From contig JADWQD010000012.1 in the NCBI GenBank assembly GCA_016110215.1, forward strand, positions 1,240,001 through 1,304,000: DNA of 64,000 bases, given 5' to 3'. This DNA is from Capronia americana. Its lineage: Eukaryota > Ascomycota > Eurotiomycetes > Chaetothyriales > Herpotrichiellaceae. The notes under the pieces were generated by a model. That model saw only the letters and a list, made by a program, of their open reading frames with translations. It was not told the origin of the DNA and ran no database searches. Shown here piece by piece: positions 54,141 through 64,000 of this stretch (positions are counted from its first letter, which is position 1; each line of letters begins with the position of its first letter). The translations under genes were made by a program, and so were the position numbers.

Positions 54141-55873
54141 CTACTCGGCGTCAACCAATCGACTAGTATCAGTATGATACATGGCCAAGAGCGTCTCGCG
54201 CGCCTTTTCGAGGCTGAGACCGTCAATCCTCTGCTGGATCTCCCGTTGGCTGCGCCGCACCTGTTCCGCCGTTTCGCGCCACTCCGTGCGCCCCATGTTG
54301 TCCAGAGTCACATCTGTGGCGACGAGCTTGCCCGCCTTCTTCCTCCACGCGCCATCCACAATGACGTGTTCGATATCGGCGGCTTCGCTGAACCGCACAA
54401 TCGCCACCACGGGATCGTACTCGGCTGCGCTCAACATACCTACACTCCCGGCTGCATCGAAGACCACGAGGTCGGCTTTCTTGCCCACCTCGATGCTCCC
54501 GAGCGCGTCGCCGAGGCCGAGACACCTGGCTCCGCGGATCGTCGCAAGGTTGAAAGCTTCTTCCGATGTGCCGGTGACGTTCGCGGAGGGATAATTTCCT
54601 TGGGCGACAATCTTGGCGTTTCTTTCCAATCGCGTAAGTTGGAGCAGCATCCGTGCCTGCAGGAGAATGGACGACGGGTCGTTCGTGTGGCAGTCCACGC
54701 CAAGTGAAACATTCGCAGTCTGCTTGGCCTTGAGTGCTGGGTCGAGGCCGACGGGGAACCCCATGCCCATCTGAGCTTCTGTCCCGGGCGTGCTTGAGAT
54801 CGGCGTGCCGGTCGCAGCGAGGATGGACATGTCATCTTGCGAGATGCCATTGCAATGTGAGAGAAGCAAGTACGGCACGCTCGGGGAAGAGTCTGACTGT
54901 GGGTAGGGACTCCGCAGGAGATTGTAAGACTGGAACAGCTGAACATGTGAATGCAGACCTGGAGCGGGTCAAGTCAGCCCACAGAACAATGCACCATATG
55001 CCAATAAATGGTCCCTACCCATGAAAGCATTTCGTCCGACGTGGCTTGTCACCAGTCTTAATCCCTTCTGTCGGAGTGTTTGGAAGAGGCCCAGAACCAT
55101 GTCCCTGGAGAGGAACCAGAGATCGAAACCCATGCCAACTTCCACGAGCGATGCGGAGCTGTTGTGTTTCTCGAGCAGATCGCCCAACTGCTGGACCGCC
55201 CACTCGGGCATGAGGTCCTGCTCAGGGACACATTGAGATTGGTCCCAGTGTGCCATGCGTGTCGGAACGGTGTACCCGAAGATGGCGCGGATACCGGAGT
55301 CGAGGGTCGCCTGCAGTGCAGAGGTAGCTGCAGGACGTGGTACTTAGATTCCTCCTTAACAGACAGGATGGGTGAGGCCGAGACTTGCCGTGCTCAGGTG
55401 TATACACGCAATGTGCATGGTCCAGGACGGTTGTTGTCCCCGAATGAAGAGCCTCCAGACAGCCCGATAACTGACCCCAGTACATATCTCTCGGTTCGTA
55501 TGCATAGGACATCATATTGCCTAGAGTCACCCAAGCGTCAGGAAACAGCTCACCAAACAAAGGGGAGCGGACGAGTCACCCTACCAGAATACATGTATGC
55601 GACGAGCCCCTGCTCGGCGTGCCGGCCTTTCAACTGCGTCTGCCAGAGGTGATGGTGAGTATCCACGAAGCCTGGCGAGACGATTTTCCCCCTGCAATCA
55701 ATGACTTCAGTGGACTCGCTGGGAGGGACAATATTTTGCCCGATGTTTTCGATGATGTCGTTGCAGACGAGGACATCGGTGCCACGGAGGATGATAACAT
55801 GGTCATTCTTGTCGTGGGCGAGCACAGTCCCACCTTGCAGGAGAATGGATGATTTAGGAGACTCGGTCGTCAT
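54141..55873 (-). CDS. Amidohydrolase superfamily metal-dependent hydrolase (deaminase/chlorohydrolase type)
   Basis: Four exons, complement(54141..54958, 55019..55327, 55389..55520, 55585..55873), encode 515 residues. The enzyme belongs to the cytosine-deaminase-like amidohydrolases, which use one metal ion to remove amino, chloro or similar groups from heterocycles. Visible motifs are IVSPGFVDTHHHLWQTQLKG (metal ligands among H73-H75), HSGTTTVLDHAH, LVEVGMGFD, VTSHVGRN, LLLSHCNG and SLGVDCHTND with the metal Asp region, then LGSIEVGKKADLVVFDA typical of the C-terminal composite beta domain. Introns are 60, 61 and 64 bp. The 61-bp intron at 55328-55388 has a GC donor (CACG|GCAAGT); no GT donor keeps the frame. 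The start is MTTESPKSS at 55873. The substrate is unknown. Confidence 0.92.
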
Positions 55874-58367
55874 CGTGTCGTGATTATTGTCGTGTCTCGG
55901 ATACAACTAGTGATCAACAAGCAGGGGAGAAAACTGACGTACAAATCCTCACCAGTTCGAGCCTGCCACAGAAAAATGTTCAGCTAGGTCGCATCAAATA
56001 GCGTCGACGTCCCAACCTCGTGAGGGCTCGAAAATATAGTCCTTCCAGCAGCCTGTTGTCGAGATGGAGCGGAGGGACAAAGTCTCCGCATAATCGGATG
56101 AATTCTGCTTCCGCACGCGATTTACAGGTTGGCGAGCCTTTGGCATGACGATTGACGTCGGAGACTTTCCATTCTCACTGGATCGTCTCGGCCTCGTAGA
56201 AAGGAAGAGAGCGAGCTTGAGGCTTCATCGGACCTCCAAGCTCAAGAGCCCGAAGAGTCCATCGCGTGTCATGCCGTGCCTGGCGTGTTCACTGCTCTGC
56301 CAACACTTCCCGGTTGAAGTCGGATGGAAGATAAGCGCGCGGCAGGTCCAGCACGAATACATCAAGCGCCACAATCACATGTGCGAGGATAAGAGTAGGT
56401 TCTGAGACACGCAGAGGATGTGGACGAGAGATACTTCGGTGAGAGAGGACTCCCGTGGGCAATGAATAGAGTGTCAGTCCATGCTGACTAGACTTGCATT
56501 TGTGTCGAGACGCGACGCGGTCAAGAGAGAAAGACGATATCTGAACGTGTCGGACAACCCCCATGATTTAGAGGGGCTCCTTGTCGATGTGCCGGTGGAA
56601 TGGCGGCGGCGACGGCGACACTCCTGGTATACTTTCACTGTACGAGGACCTACAATTTGTATCACCGCCCCGGTGGGAGCCAATGATTATGTCGCAACAC
56701 ATCACGCGTTCCTTTACAACTGCGCGCGAGAGATCATTAGTACTTCCGTGCTCGTACAGCCGGTTGACCCGCCCTGCCCTGCCCTGGATTCGAATCCGGT
56801 ATCCCTTTTCGGAAAGTGTTTGAGATAACGGTGGCCCGTCTTCAAAAGGCTACAAGATACGGGGTCCAGGAGAAGGAATGCCTGTACTGTGTAAAGCGTC
56901 CCGCTGACTCGAGTCGTAGTGCTTACTTCGGCATAGTCACCGTCCTCGAACCTCACTCGCCTCTGCGCTCTCCCCTGTCAAAAGCGCCTGTCTCATCCCA
57001 TTGCTCCTTCAACAATCATTCAGGACCCACTGCAGACCTTGCACTAAGCCCTACCGTGTTAAGATACCCCCCGGCAGAGCACTAATCAAGACCCTCATTG
57101 CCTTTGTGGCCTGTCCCCTGCCGAAGTATCCCATGTGGCATGGTCCCAAATACCCCGCTCACCGAGGAGATGTCGATATTTCGCATCATGTGCTATGGGG
57201 CCTGTCGCTACCCGACGTTGCACCGTCCACCAAGCGAGCCATTGTCACTGCCCGCCTATTGGGAGGCACAGCCGCATCCTCGCTTGAAGGGTTCGAATAT
57301 CCCGAAGAGGCCATAGTCTTGCGTGCCAAAGGCCTGTTCGCGGTTCAATGCAGCTGTTGTCCGTTTTCCGGTGGTCCAAGCGGTCAATGCACCCAGTACG
57401 AGTACTCGTACAATAAGACGTGCGACCAAGAGGGGCCTGTCGATCATCCATGCCGCTATTGCCCCGGCTGCTCTGGTCAGAATTCAGAGAGGCCCTATCA
57501 TATACCACCACGGCCTCCAATTGAGCCAGTCGCAGGGGTTTAGTCACAGGTAGGCACGGACAAAGTGCTTACGAGAACATATCTCGGGGCTTCTTGATCA
57601 GTTTTCTGCTTACGAGTACCACCAGTTCTTCCTGGCCGGCGGCCCTGCTTCGGTAATATCAGTCCGACGTGTGCCAGTATGCGAGTCATCTCGTATTGGG
57701 CCCCCTCTGGCTCGCACGTTAGTCCCTGACCCGTGCGGCGCACCTGTTGACTAAGCCCTCGCAGACAGTGGCACTCGCGGTGATCGTGCGCCAGACCAAG
57801 GACATGGGATGTGACGGGGTGGGGATCAGGGCTTAGTACGGGTCTAAGGATCAGGATGAATCCTGCAACGCTTATGATTCACGCATCGCGGCAAACACCA
57901 GAAGGAGGTCAAGGGATGACGCCACAATCAGGATCAATTGCTTAGCTTTCGGACTTTTGTTCGACACTCCAGATGGTGATATCGGCCCTTGCACTAATGC
58001 AACAAGTCATCTGGAACGGTGTATCGTGTATCATTGATACAGGCGTATTTCGGGACTGGTTTACCGTATGCCTATGCCACGATGTATTGTCATCAGGCCT
58101 TCCATCGAAACGGCAAGCAATGGAGCCTCCAGGAAGGGGCTTATTGAGTGGTCCGTCCCCCTGATCGGTGCACCTCCGGTAGGACGCATCTGCGCCCTGT
58201 CGTGGGTTTGGCTCGGTCAAGACCACCCGGATATCAAGCTCTGTGCGATGCTGAAGCGTGCGACCGATATCAAGGCTCCTCGGCATTTGCGTTGCTGCCG
58301 CCACCACGTTGCCTGTCAACCCGTGCCCCTATCATGGTTCGAGCCTCTGCCGCTTGTGCGAGGGATC
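55874..58367. other. Long intergenic region (2.5 kb)
   Basis: No supported gene was found between the amidohydrolase start and the CSN1 stop. The longest frame is 180 codons on plus (57001-57543), beginning at a TTG, with a Cys/Pro-rich end (QCSCCPFSGGPSG, CRYCPGCSG); a first ATG comes much later, and I recognise no family. A sequence GGATTCGAATCC near 56789 resembles a tRNA T-arm but does not fold with its flanks. Confidence 0.4.
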
Positions 58368-59943
58368 CTATCCGCCCTTGCGTGCAGCCAACATTGACCC
58401 CATGATGTCTCTGCCACCATGGCCAGGAGGAGCTGATTGAGCCGGATGGTCTGCCGTAAGGACATCACTATCATCCCACGCCTCAGTCTCGGTGGCCCAT
58501 CCTTTCTTCTTTGACGGTGGCTTGACCTCCAAACCGGCGTTGATGACTTGAAGTCTGAACAGTTTCATTCGAGCCTCGCGAACAAATGCGTCAACCATGT
58601 CAAGGGCGGCCTGCTGGGCCTCAGCTCGTTGATTGTGTTTGACGGCTTCGAGCACACCATTTTCCATGTCAATTCGTGCATCAAGTCTGCCGCCCTCGAT
58701 GAGGGTAATGATCTCATCAAGGAAGCTCTGTCTCGGCCCAGTTCCGTCGGTTGCTCCGGTCGCGGTCGCAGGAGTGCCGAACATTTTCTCCATGCTTGCC
58801 AGTGTAACCTTGCTGAAGGGTTGAAAGTATTGTACGATGCTCTTTGTCCGAACTCGCTTGTAGATGTCTTCGACCAGAGGCTGCAAGTAGATGTCAAGCA
58901 GATAGTCCGCTCGGTACGACTCGAGAATGTCCAGACACTGACTATACTTACTCCCACAGAAGAAGGTAATGGCTCGACGAATGTGAGGTTCCAGCTCGAG
59001 GAAATTACGGAAGTTACTATTCTCCAGAACTTTGCTCTGGAGCTCAGCACGGGACATGGACGCCAACGCGCAAAGCCCGCCATACACAGCAATGTCATTG
59101 CTCGTGAGTACGTCCTTGTACGTGTCTCCCAGGCTGGGGTCAGTGTGGATGAAGCTGATCGCAGCCTCATGGTAGTCCAGAGTCGACATCTGCTGGAGGC
59201 CCATTGCTGCTTGTATCTTTGGTTGGTTCCTGGCAAATTCCTCGGACTTCAGCTGAATGTTCCGGATTTTGTGTACCTGAGACTGGACTGCCAGCCAGTT
59301 TCTCTGCTCGATTGCAACAGCAATGATCCGGAATGCGGTCGACGCAATGTGGGCGGCAGTTGTGCAGTAGTCTCGCATGCGGGAGTAGGCTTTGACTGCG
59401 TTGTTGAGATCTCCGATGGTGTAGTAGTGTGTTCCCAGGTCTTCATTCCCCATCTGTTCATAGTCTTAGCACGTACCCCGTGGCTCACTGCCAGTCTCCG
59501 GACCTACCCGAATGCTCTCCTTGATTAAATTGTTCTTGTAACCTTTCAGTTCGTTCTCCAACCGGGCTGTCTCTGCGTTGTTTTTCTTCTCTTGCTGAGC
59601 AGCCCATGCTGGGTCAAGCAGGTTGCCCAGGTTCTTGCCCGCTGACACCCGTTTCAGCAGTGCGACGGCCTCTTGATAAAATCGGACATCGTTGCCTTTC
59701 TTCGCCTCAATGAGTGCCAGACGAGCAGCCTCCTCGGCCAGGACGGTGGAGCATGATGCGATAAGGTGGAGGCGGCGGAAGACGGTACGACCTAGGTGGA
59801 AGGTTAGCACAATTCGAATGACTCAGTGCAGAATCTGACGAGCCTTTGTAATTCGAGATGTAGGCGGCCAGGTCGAACTTTGGAGCCTCATTAACCACGA
59901 CGCCGTAGTTGTATTGTTCTGCTAACGAGGCATCATTCGCCAT
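58368..59943 (-). CDS. csnA: COP9 signalosome subunit 1 (CSN1)
   Basis: Three exons, complement(58368..59453, 59508..59791, 59844..59943), encode 489 residues. CSN1 is a PCI-domain scaffold of the COP9 signalosome, which removes Nedd8 from cullins. Diagnostic blocks are VVVNEAPKFDLAAYISNYKG, RLENELKGYKNNLIKESIRM, GNEDLGTHYYTIGDLNNAVK, AYSRMRDYCTTAAHIASTAF, the PCI region LRPLVEDIYKRVRTKSIVQY (seen as LQPLVEDIYKRVR) and FLDEIITLIEGGRLDARIDM. The 54-bp intron is canonical. The first intron (59792-59843) ends normally (CACCTAG) but keeps frame only with a GC donor of unusual context (AAAG|GCTCGT); the encoded join NYKG-RTVFRR is what the family has. The frame is open upstream to an ATG at 60111, so a longer start is possible; 59943 gives the normal N-terminus. 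Confidence 0.94.
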
Positions 59944-60723
59944 ACTCGACGGAAAGCTGAGGCGGCCCTCGCCGCAAACACCCTTGGTAAGCAGCAGGAG
60001 ACAATTTGCCTGGGACCTGGTGTCAGAGCCGACGCTAGAGGGTGCTGCAGTCGGCGGGCTGCTGAATTCAATGATGTGGATGAGGAGAGTGACAAGAATT
60101 GGTGACTTCACTCTGAGCAGGCAGTGAGGTCGTCGCGCTCTGGTCTGCCGCGTGCCGATGACGGAAAGCTTGGCGTGGACCTCTTAACCAAAGTTACCGC
60201 CTGAGGCAGCAAGCGGGCAAGCTTAGGCTTGCCTGGAGACAGCCTAGAGGTTCCACCATTCTCCTCCGTAAGTAGCAGAGCCGCACCATCGTCTGCGCCG
60301 TTCATGGTGCAACTTCTACAGCTGCGCGTTTTGGAGCGAACACTCAGTTCAATCATGATCGAATGTCTGCACTTGATTCCACCTGCGCTCAGCGCGGGTA
60401 CTGCCTTACAGGATATCTATCGTACACAAGCTTTTTCCTCCATTGGGGAGATCAACGGGTATCTCTTGTGGCTTCGAAGACTGATTCCGCCCATATCCAG
60501 GCAAATCCCATCTTCACAGGTGGTTCCCAAATCATTCAAGTCGTCTCAGAATTTTGAAGTCCCATCGACACCACGGTGTGTTCACATTGACAATGGTCAT
60601 CATCAAGACACATTAGATGATAAAGACAGAAGGAGCTCTCTTGAACTCGAGGACTTCGAAGCCCATATCCAAATCGCTAAAACGCACCACAAAAAAACAC
60701 ACATAAACGTGACAAGGAGGCGA
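59944..60723. other. Intergenic region between CSN1 and the zinc-finger gene
   Basis: The 780 bases contain the promoter of CSN1 and the 3' end of the next minus-strand gene. A frame is open on minus from 60111 into CSN1, giving a possible 56-residue extension (MKSPILVTLLIH...). No other gene was seen. Confidence 0.4.
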
Positions 60724-63204
60724 TCATGCCATAAGAGCGTTGAGGTCAAAGGTGTTGCCCTCGTCCTCGGTTGCCGGCATCCAATGTCCTCTCTCTTCGG
60801 CGGTGGCATTGTGAAATGCCTCCGCTCGCTTGAGAGTCTCCACATCGAGGTCGGTGACATAGTTCTTGCCGTCTGGCAGGGTCATTCGGACCTCGAATTC
60901 GTTGTGGAGCATCATGTCATCTTTCCACAGGCGGCGCTCGCCATCGTATACGCAGAGCACGCGCTTCTTCATCCGCATTTTCTCCGCCGACATGCCCCAG
61001 GAAGGAGGATAGTGCTTTCTCTTCTTGCGACCTTTGCCGACAAGAGCGACGCCACCTTTCGACCAGGTCATACCTTTCTTCGAGGACCTGCCGGGTTTGG
61101 AGATACCACCACCGATGATTGCTCGCGCAGAGACGGGGTGCTTGTTGGATTTCAGGAGCCCTTTGCCGGACCGACTGTTGAACGAGGGATCCTCGTCCTC
61201 ATCGTCCTCATCGTCTTCTTCATCGTCATCGTCATCCTCGTCATCGAAGCTGGTGGGAGCATCCTCTGTCTTGATCATGTGACGGTCGAGGGTTTCTTGG
61301 ACGTCATGGTCGCGGTCGATCTGAGAAAGATGCTGGACATTGACAGCCTCGGAAGGTTCCTCTTGCTGGACAACGCGCAGCACACAGTCGTCCAAGTGCT
61401 CGTAGAAGTCTTGAGCATTGTTGAAGGTGGCTGAGCAGGTAGAGCATTTGCCCGTCGCATCTTGGCAGTAGCTGGAGAGTTTTCGGTTATTGGCGGATGG
61501 ACTTCGCTTTCGGCTGTTCGGGGGAGTCTGCTCCACACCGTGCACCGAAGTTAGATGTCGCTTGAAGACGTCTGCTCGGTTGAAACTCTTCTCCGCTGGG
61601 GAGCCCGATCCAGGGCAAAAGCCGCAGACCATGGTGCCTTTATAGTGGGTCAGTGTATGTCGGTTCTTGTCGTATTTCCGCGCGAAGCCCTTCAGGTTGT
61701 ATTCACAGGTAAGAATCGGGCATTTCTCAGGTCGTTCGGCTTGATGAGTCAACATGTGCGCCTTTAGATCCTTGAAAACCTTTCCACAGTCAGGGTGGGG
61801 ACATCTGCCCTTCTCCGAGCCTTCCTCGTCTACATGCGAGGATGGGCTGGGATGCGAGACGCCAGACGCGTAAGATGCCAAGGACGGTCTTCGGCTCATA
61901 ATTTGTTGTTGCTGGTAGTAGTTTGCGTTTGTGATGGGGTCGGAAAACTGGGTCGTGGGATAGACGCCGTACGGTCGAGGGGATGGAGCTGGCGATGTCG
62001 AAGGTGAAGTGTACGAGTGCAAGCTGGGTGCGAACATCCCTTGCTCGGAAAAAGCGTTGTCGCCGTAAGGTCTGGGCGCATGGATCAAGGAGGGATCTGT
62101 ACATGACGCTTGTTAGTGGACGTTTCCCAGTTCGGAACCAAGCAGCGATCGGTAGATTAAGAGCATGCACGGACAAGGAAATAGTCAAGGACAGACTTCA
62201 TAGGGCAAAGGAAAGACAGGCGGAAGAGACGAACAGGATGATTCAAGCGGTGGAATGAAATTACCGCTGCTTTGAGCAAAGAAATGAGACTGAAAATGGC
62301 CGGCATGGTGTTGCTGTGGTGCGAAGTTTGCACTAAGAGGAGGGAACATATGGGCATGAGAGGCGTAGCTTGGTTGCGAGCGCGCAGCGGATGGGAAGCC
62401 TCTCGCGTTCACGGGAGAGACAACAGAAGATCGTCTCGAGCATGCTGAAGCAGGTGTCGTTGGGGATTTGAAGATAGGCGTTGCTCGGGTATGGTCGGTT
62501 GCAGGAGAGTGGGTGGCAGTCGACAAGACCGAACTGGAAGCAATTGAAGGTGCAGTGGGGACTCGCGGATCGAAGAAGGTATTGATAGACAACGACCGAG
62601 GCGATGCGGTAAAGGGTAAACACTGGGCATGTGACGATGATGAAAGCGGCTGCACGGATCGGGCATTGGGAGGCGCAACCCTCGTCGGCGGAGTTTGAGA
62701 AGAGGAAAGATCGGCACACTCACCCACAAAACTGTCTGGAAGCTTTTCGTGGCTTGCCAGTGACAGTTCGGCTTCCATCGCGGTTCCCAGAATGTCCTGT
62801 GAAAAGGTTTCATGGTTGACGATTGCAGGCATGACGCCCAGGCCATATGAAGCTGCCGCGTGGTCGTATCCGTCCTGGCTTGGGATCATATGAGCAGGGC
62901 CCGAATATGGTGAACCGACGGTGGAAGACGACGCGCTGGGGATCGACGCGGCCGAGCCAGAGGAGATGAGAGCGGGCGGCAGGTCGTGGAACTGGTGCAT
63001 CTCTTGTTTGATAGAGTGCATCGGAGCCGTCGCGAACATGGCCGGGTTCTCAAAGAAGGAGTAGGGGAGCGGGTGAAAGTTGTTCAAAGCTTCAGCGGAA
63101 TCGTACATGTCCATGGTGAGGCCGGGGAAGGGTGCTTGAATGCTTTGCTCGAGGTCGTATAGTTGGTCGAACTGCTGGCGGCGGTTGTGCTCGAGCAGGA
63201 GCAT
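60724..63204 (-). CDS. Multi-finger C2H2 transcription factor with acidic tract
   Basis: Two exons, complement(60724..62096, 62265..63204), encode 770 residues; the 168-bp intron (GTAATT...TACAG) joins FFAQSS to DPSLIHAPRP and is the longest in the window. The N-terminal 400 residues are Ser/Pro/Gln-rich, an activation-domain-like composition. Zinc fingers follow: CPHPDCGKVFKDLKAHMLTH (about 412-431), a long finger from CPILTCEYNLKGFARKYDK to HTLTH (439-464), and CGFCPGSGSPAEKSFNR to HLTSVH (471-499), with a further Cys/His group CSTCSATFNNAQDFYEHLDDC. A highly acidic run (FDDEDDDDDEEDDEDDEDED) is encoded by a GAT/GAG repeat near 61200-61245. Basic clusters (GKGRKKRKHYPP) fit nuclear import. 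The C-terminal segment (KRVLCVYDGERRLWKDDMML) is well conserved in appearance. I recognise the type as conserved in Pezizomycotina but cannot name it. Confidence 0.86.
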
Positions 63205-64000
63205 TGTTATGAGGCAGTACTCAGCTCAATAGGACTGCATGAGGTGAAAGGAGGGGGGTAAGTGGTGGACGTCCTTGAGAAGTAGATCTCGCAGAAGCAG
63301 GCTCTCGGAGGATAGGGTCAGGCTTATGGGCCAACGGTGTGTCTTCAGAGGATTCGCGCGGGGCCAAAGAAGGCGTCGGGTGGCGCGTAGATGGCGGTGT
63401 TCTAGGTCTCTGAGGCTCCGGAACCGATATCGATAAAGACCGAGAATACGGACTCCAAGGCCTAGATGCTTTGCGCCGGCGGTTGGTCAATACGAGATGG
63501 TATGAGGCTTGCTCAGCAATGTCGATCAATACTGGAAGTAGCGACGAGGGACAGCGGGAGGGATGAATCGGCGTAGCGGTGCGTCGAGGTCGCGGGTCAG
63601 TCTCGCCGCGATCCGTCTCAGGCAAGCTGATATCGCGAGGGGTTGCGGACAATCGAAGGCGGCAGCAGCAAGGTGTTATGGGAGGGAGCGTTCAAGAAGA
63701 GTTCTGCGAGGTGAGTCCCAGGCTGAAGATTGGGGGGCGAAATCGCTGTGAGATATAGTCTTTGATGAAGCAAAGGGTCTTGCCGAAATCAGACAGACCA
63801 AAGTCCCAAAGATCACAGATGAGCCCAAGCGTTCCCACAAACTGGATGGTTAGCCCTATGGGCTCGGACCAGGACCAGGGTGTGAGGGCACAACCCCTGG
63901 AAGGCTAAAACTTTCAGAAAGAGAGCAGTGCCTCACCGCGTCGTCCGAGGACTAGCTTGTTAGCACTTGCATTAGCCATTACGGAGGCTTGGTGTATTAC
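63205..64000. other. Upstream region of the zinc-finger gene
   Basis: The last 796 bases precede the start codon of the minus-strand zinc-finger gene. A 143-codon minus frame (63221-63652, MSATPRDISLPETDRGE) ends 17 bases before that start; its Arg/Pro/Ser-rich composition looks like leader sequence, and if transcribed it would form an unusually long upstream ORF. No second gene is supported up to the window end. Confidence 0.4.

Noticed and set aside
53598..54707. A 369-codon plus frame across the SDR 3' end and the amidohydrolase
   Set aside because: It is out of frame with the SDR and antisense to conserved amidohydrolase sequence.
56780..56825. tRNA-like T-arm (GGATTCGAATCC)
   Set aside because: The motif is palindromic, but neither strand gives a paired T-stem, acceptor stem or D-arm at proper spacing.
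58548..59528. A 326-codon open frame on plus, opposite CSN1
   Set aside because: It is the antisense shadow of the long CSN1 exon, whose family identity is clear; the antisense protein has no recognisable features.
60229..61434. A 401-codon open frame on plus
   Set aside because: Most of it is antisense to the C2H2 factor. Its long Ile/Val-rich stretch arises from complement of the acidic Asp/Glu coding repeat.
1..64000. CRISPR arrays, rRNA genes and intact transposons
   Set aside because: No regularly spaced repeats, rRNA core sequences, transposase, integrase or reverse transcriptase motifs were seen on either strand.

Overview
The window is nuclear DNA of a filamentous ascomycete (Pezizomycotina). 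The evidence is many short spliceosomal introns (mostly 46-105 bp, GT-AG, with CTAAC/CTGAC-like branch sites), monocistronic genes on both strands, and typically fungal families: fungal STT3, HRD1, CSN1, an RCR-domain membrane protein, DUF3431, an RGS-LOV photoreceptor, and a C2H2 plus fungal-type transcription factor. Gene content and intron style suit Eurotiomycetes, possibly Chaetothyriales (black yeasts); that placement is an inference and was not tested. Exon joins were worked out by hand from splice sites, reading phase and family resemblance. For every spliced gene the exon lengths sum to a multiple of three.

Left part (1-32.7 kb), mostly conserved cellular genes: the 3' end of STT3 (oligosaccharyltransferase), a Rex1-like DEDD exonuclease, an MFS transporter, a conserved unknown protein, a DUF8004-like protein, another conserved unknown, a small kinase-like protein, an RGS-LOV blue-light receptor, a DUF3431 membrane-anchored protein, HRD1 (ERAD ubiquitin ligase), an RCR-domain membrane protein, a nuclear unknown, alanyl-tRNA synthetase with a probable mitochondrial/cytosolic dual start, and a GFA-domain zinc protein.

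Middle part (34-49 kb) looks like an accessory catabolic gene cluster. It holds an isocitrate-lyase/PEP-mutase superfamily lyase, a succinate-semialdehyde-dehydrogenase-type ALDH, an AtuA-DUF4387 fusion enzyme, a sugar-porter-type MFS transporter, an SDR, a C2H2 zinc-finger regulator and a metallo-beta-lactamase-fold hydrolase. Uptake, hydrolysis, oxidation, C-C cleavage and a regulator therefore sit side by side. After it comes an AT-rich repetitive island (about 49.16-50.33 kb), a doubtful small ORF, then a second SDR and an amidohydrolase tail to tail (52.6-55.9 kb) that may belong to the same accessory region.

Right part (58.4-63.2 kb) returns to conserved genes: COP9 signalosome subunit 1 and a multi-finger C2H2 transcription factor, both on the minus strand. 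No rRNA, convincing tRNA, CRISPR array or intact transposon was seen.
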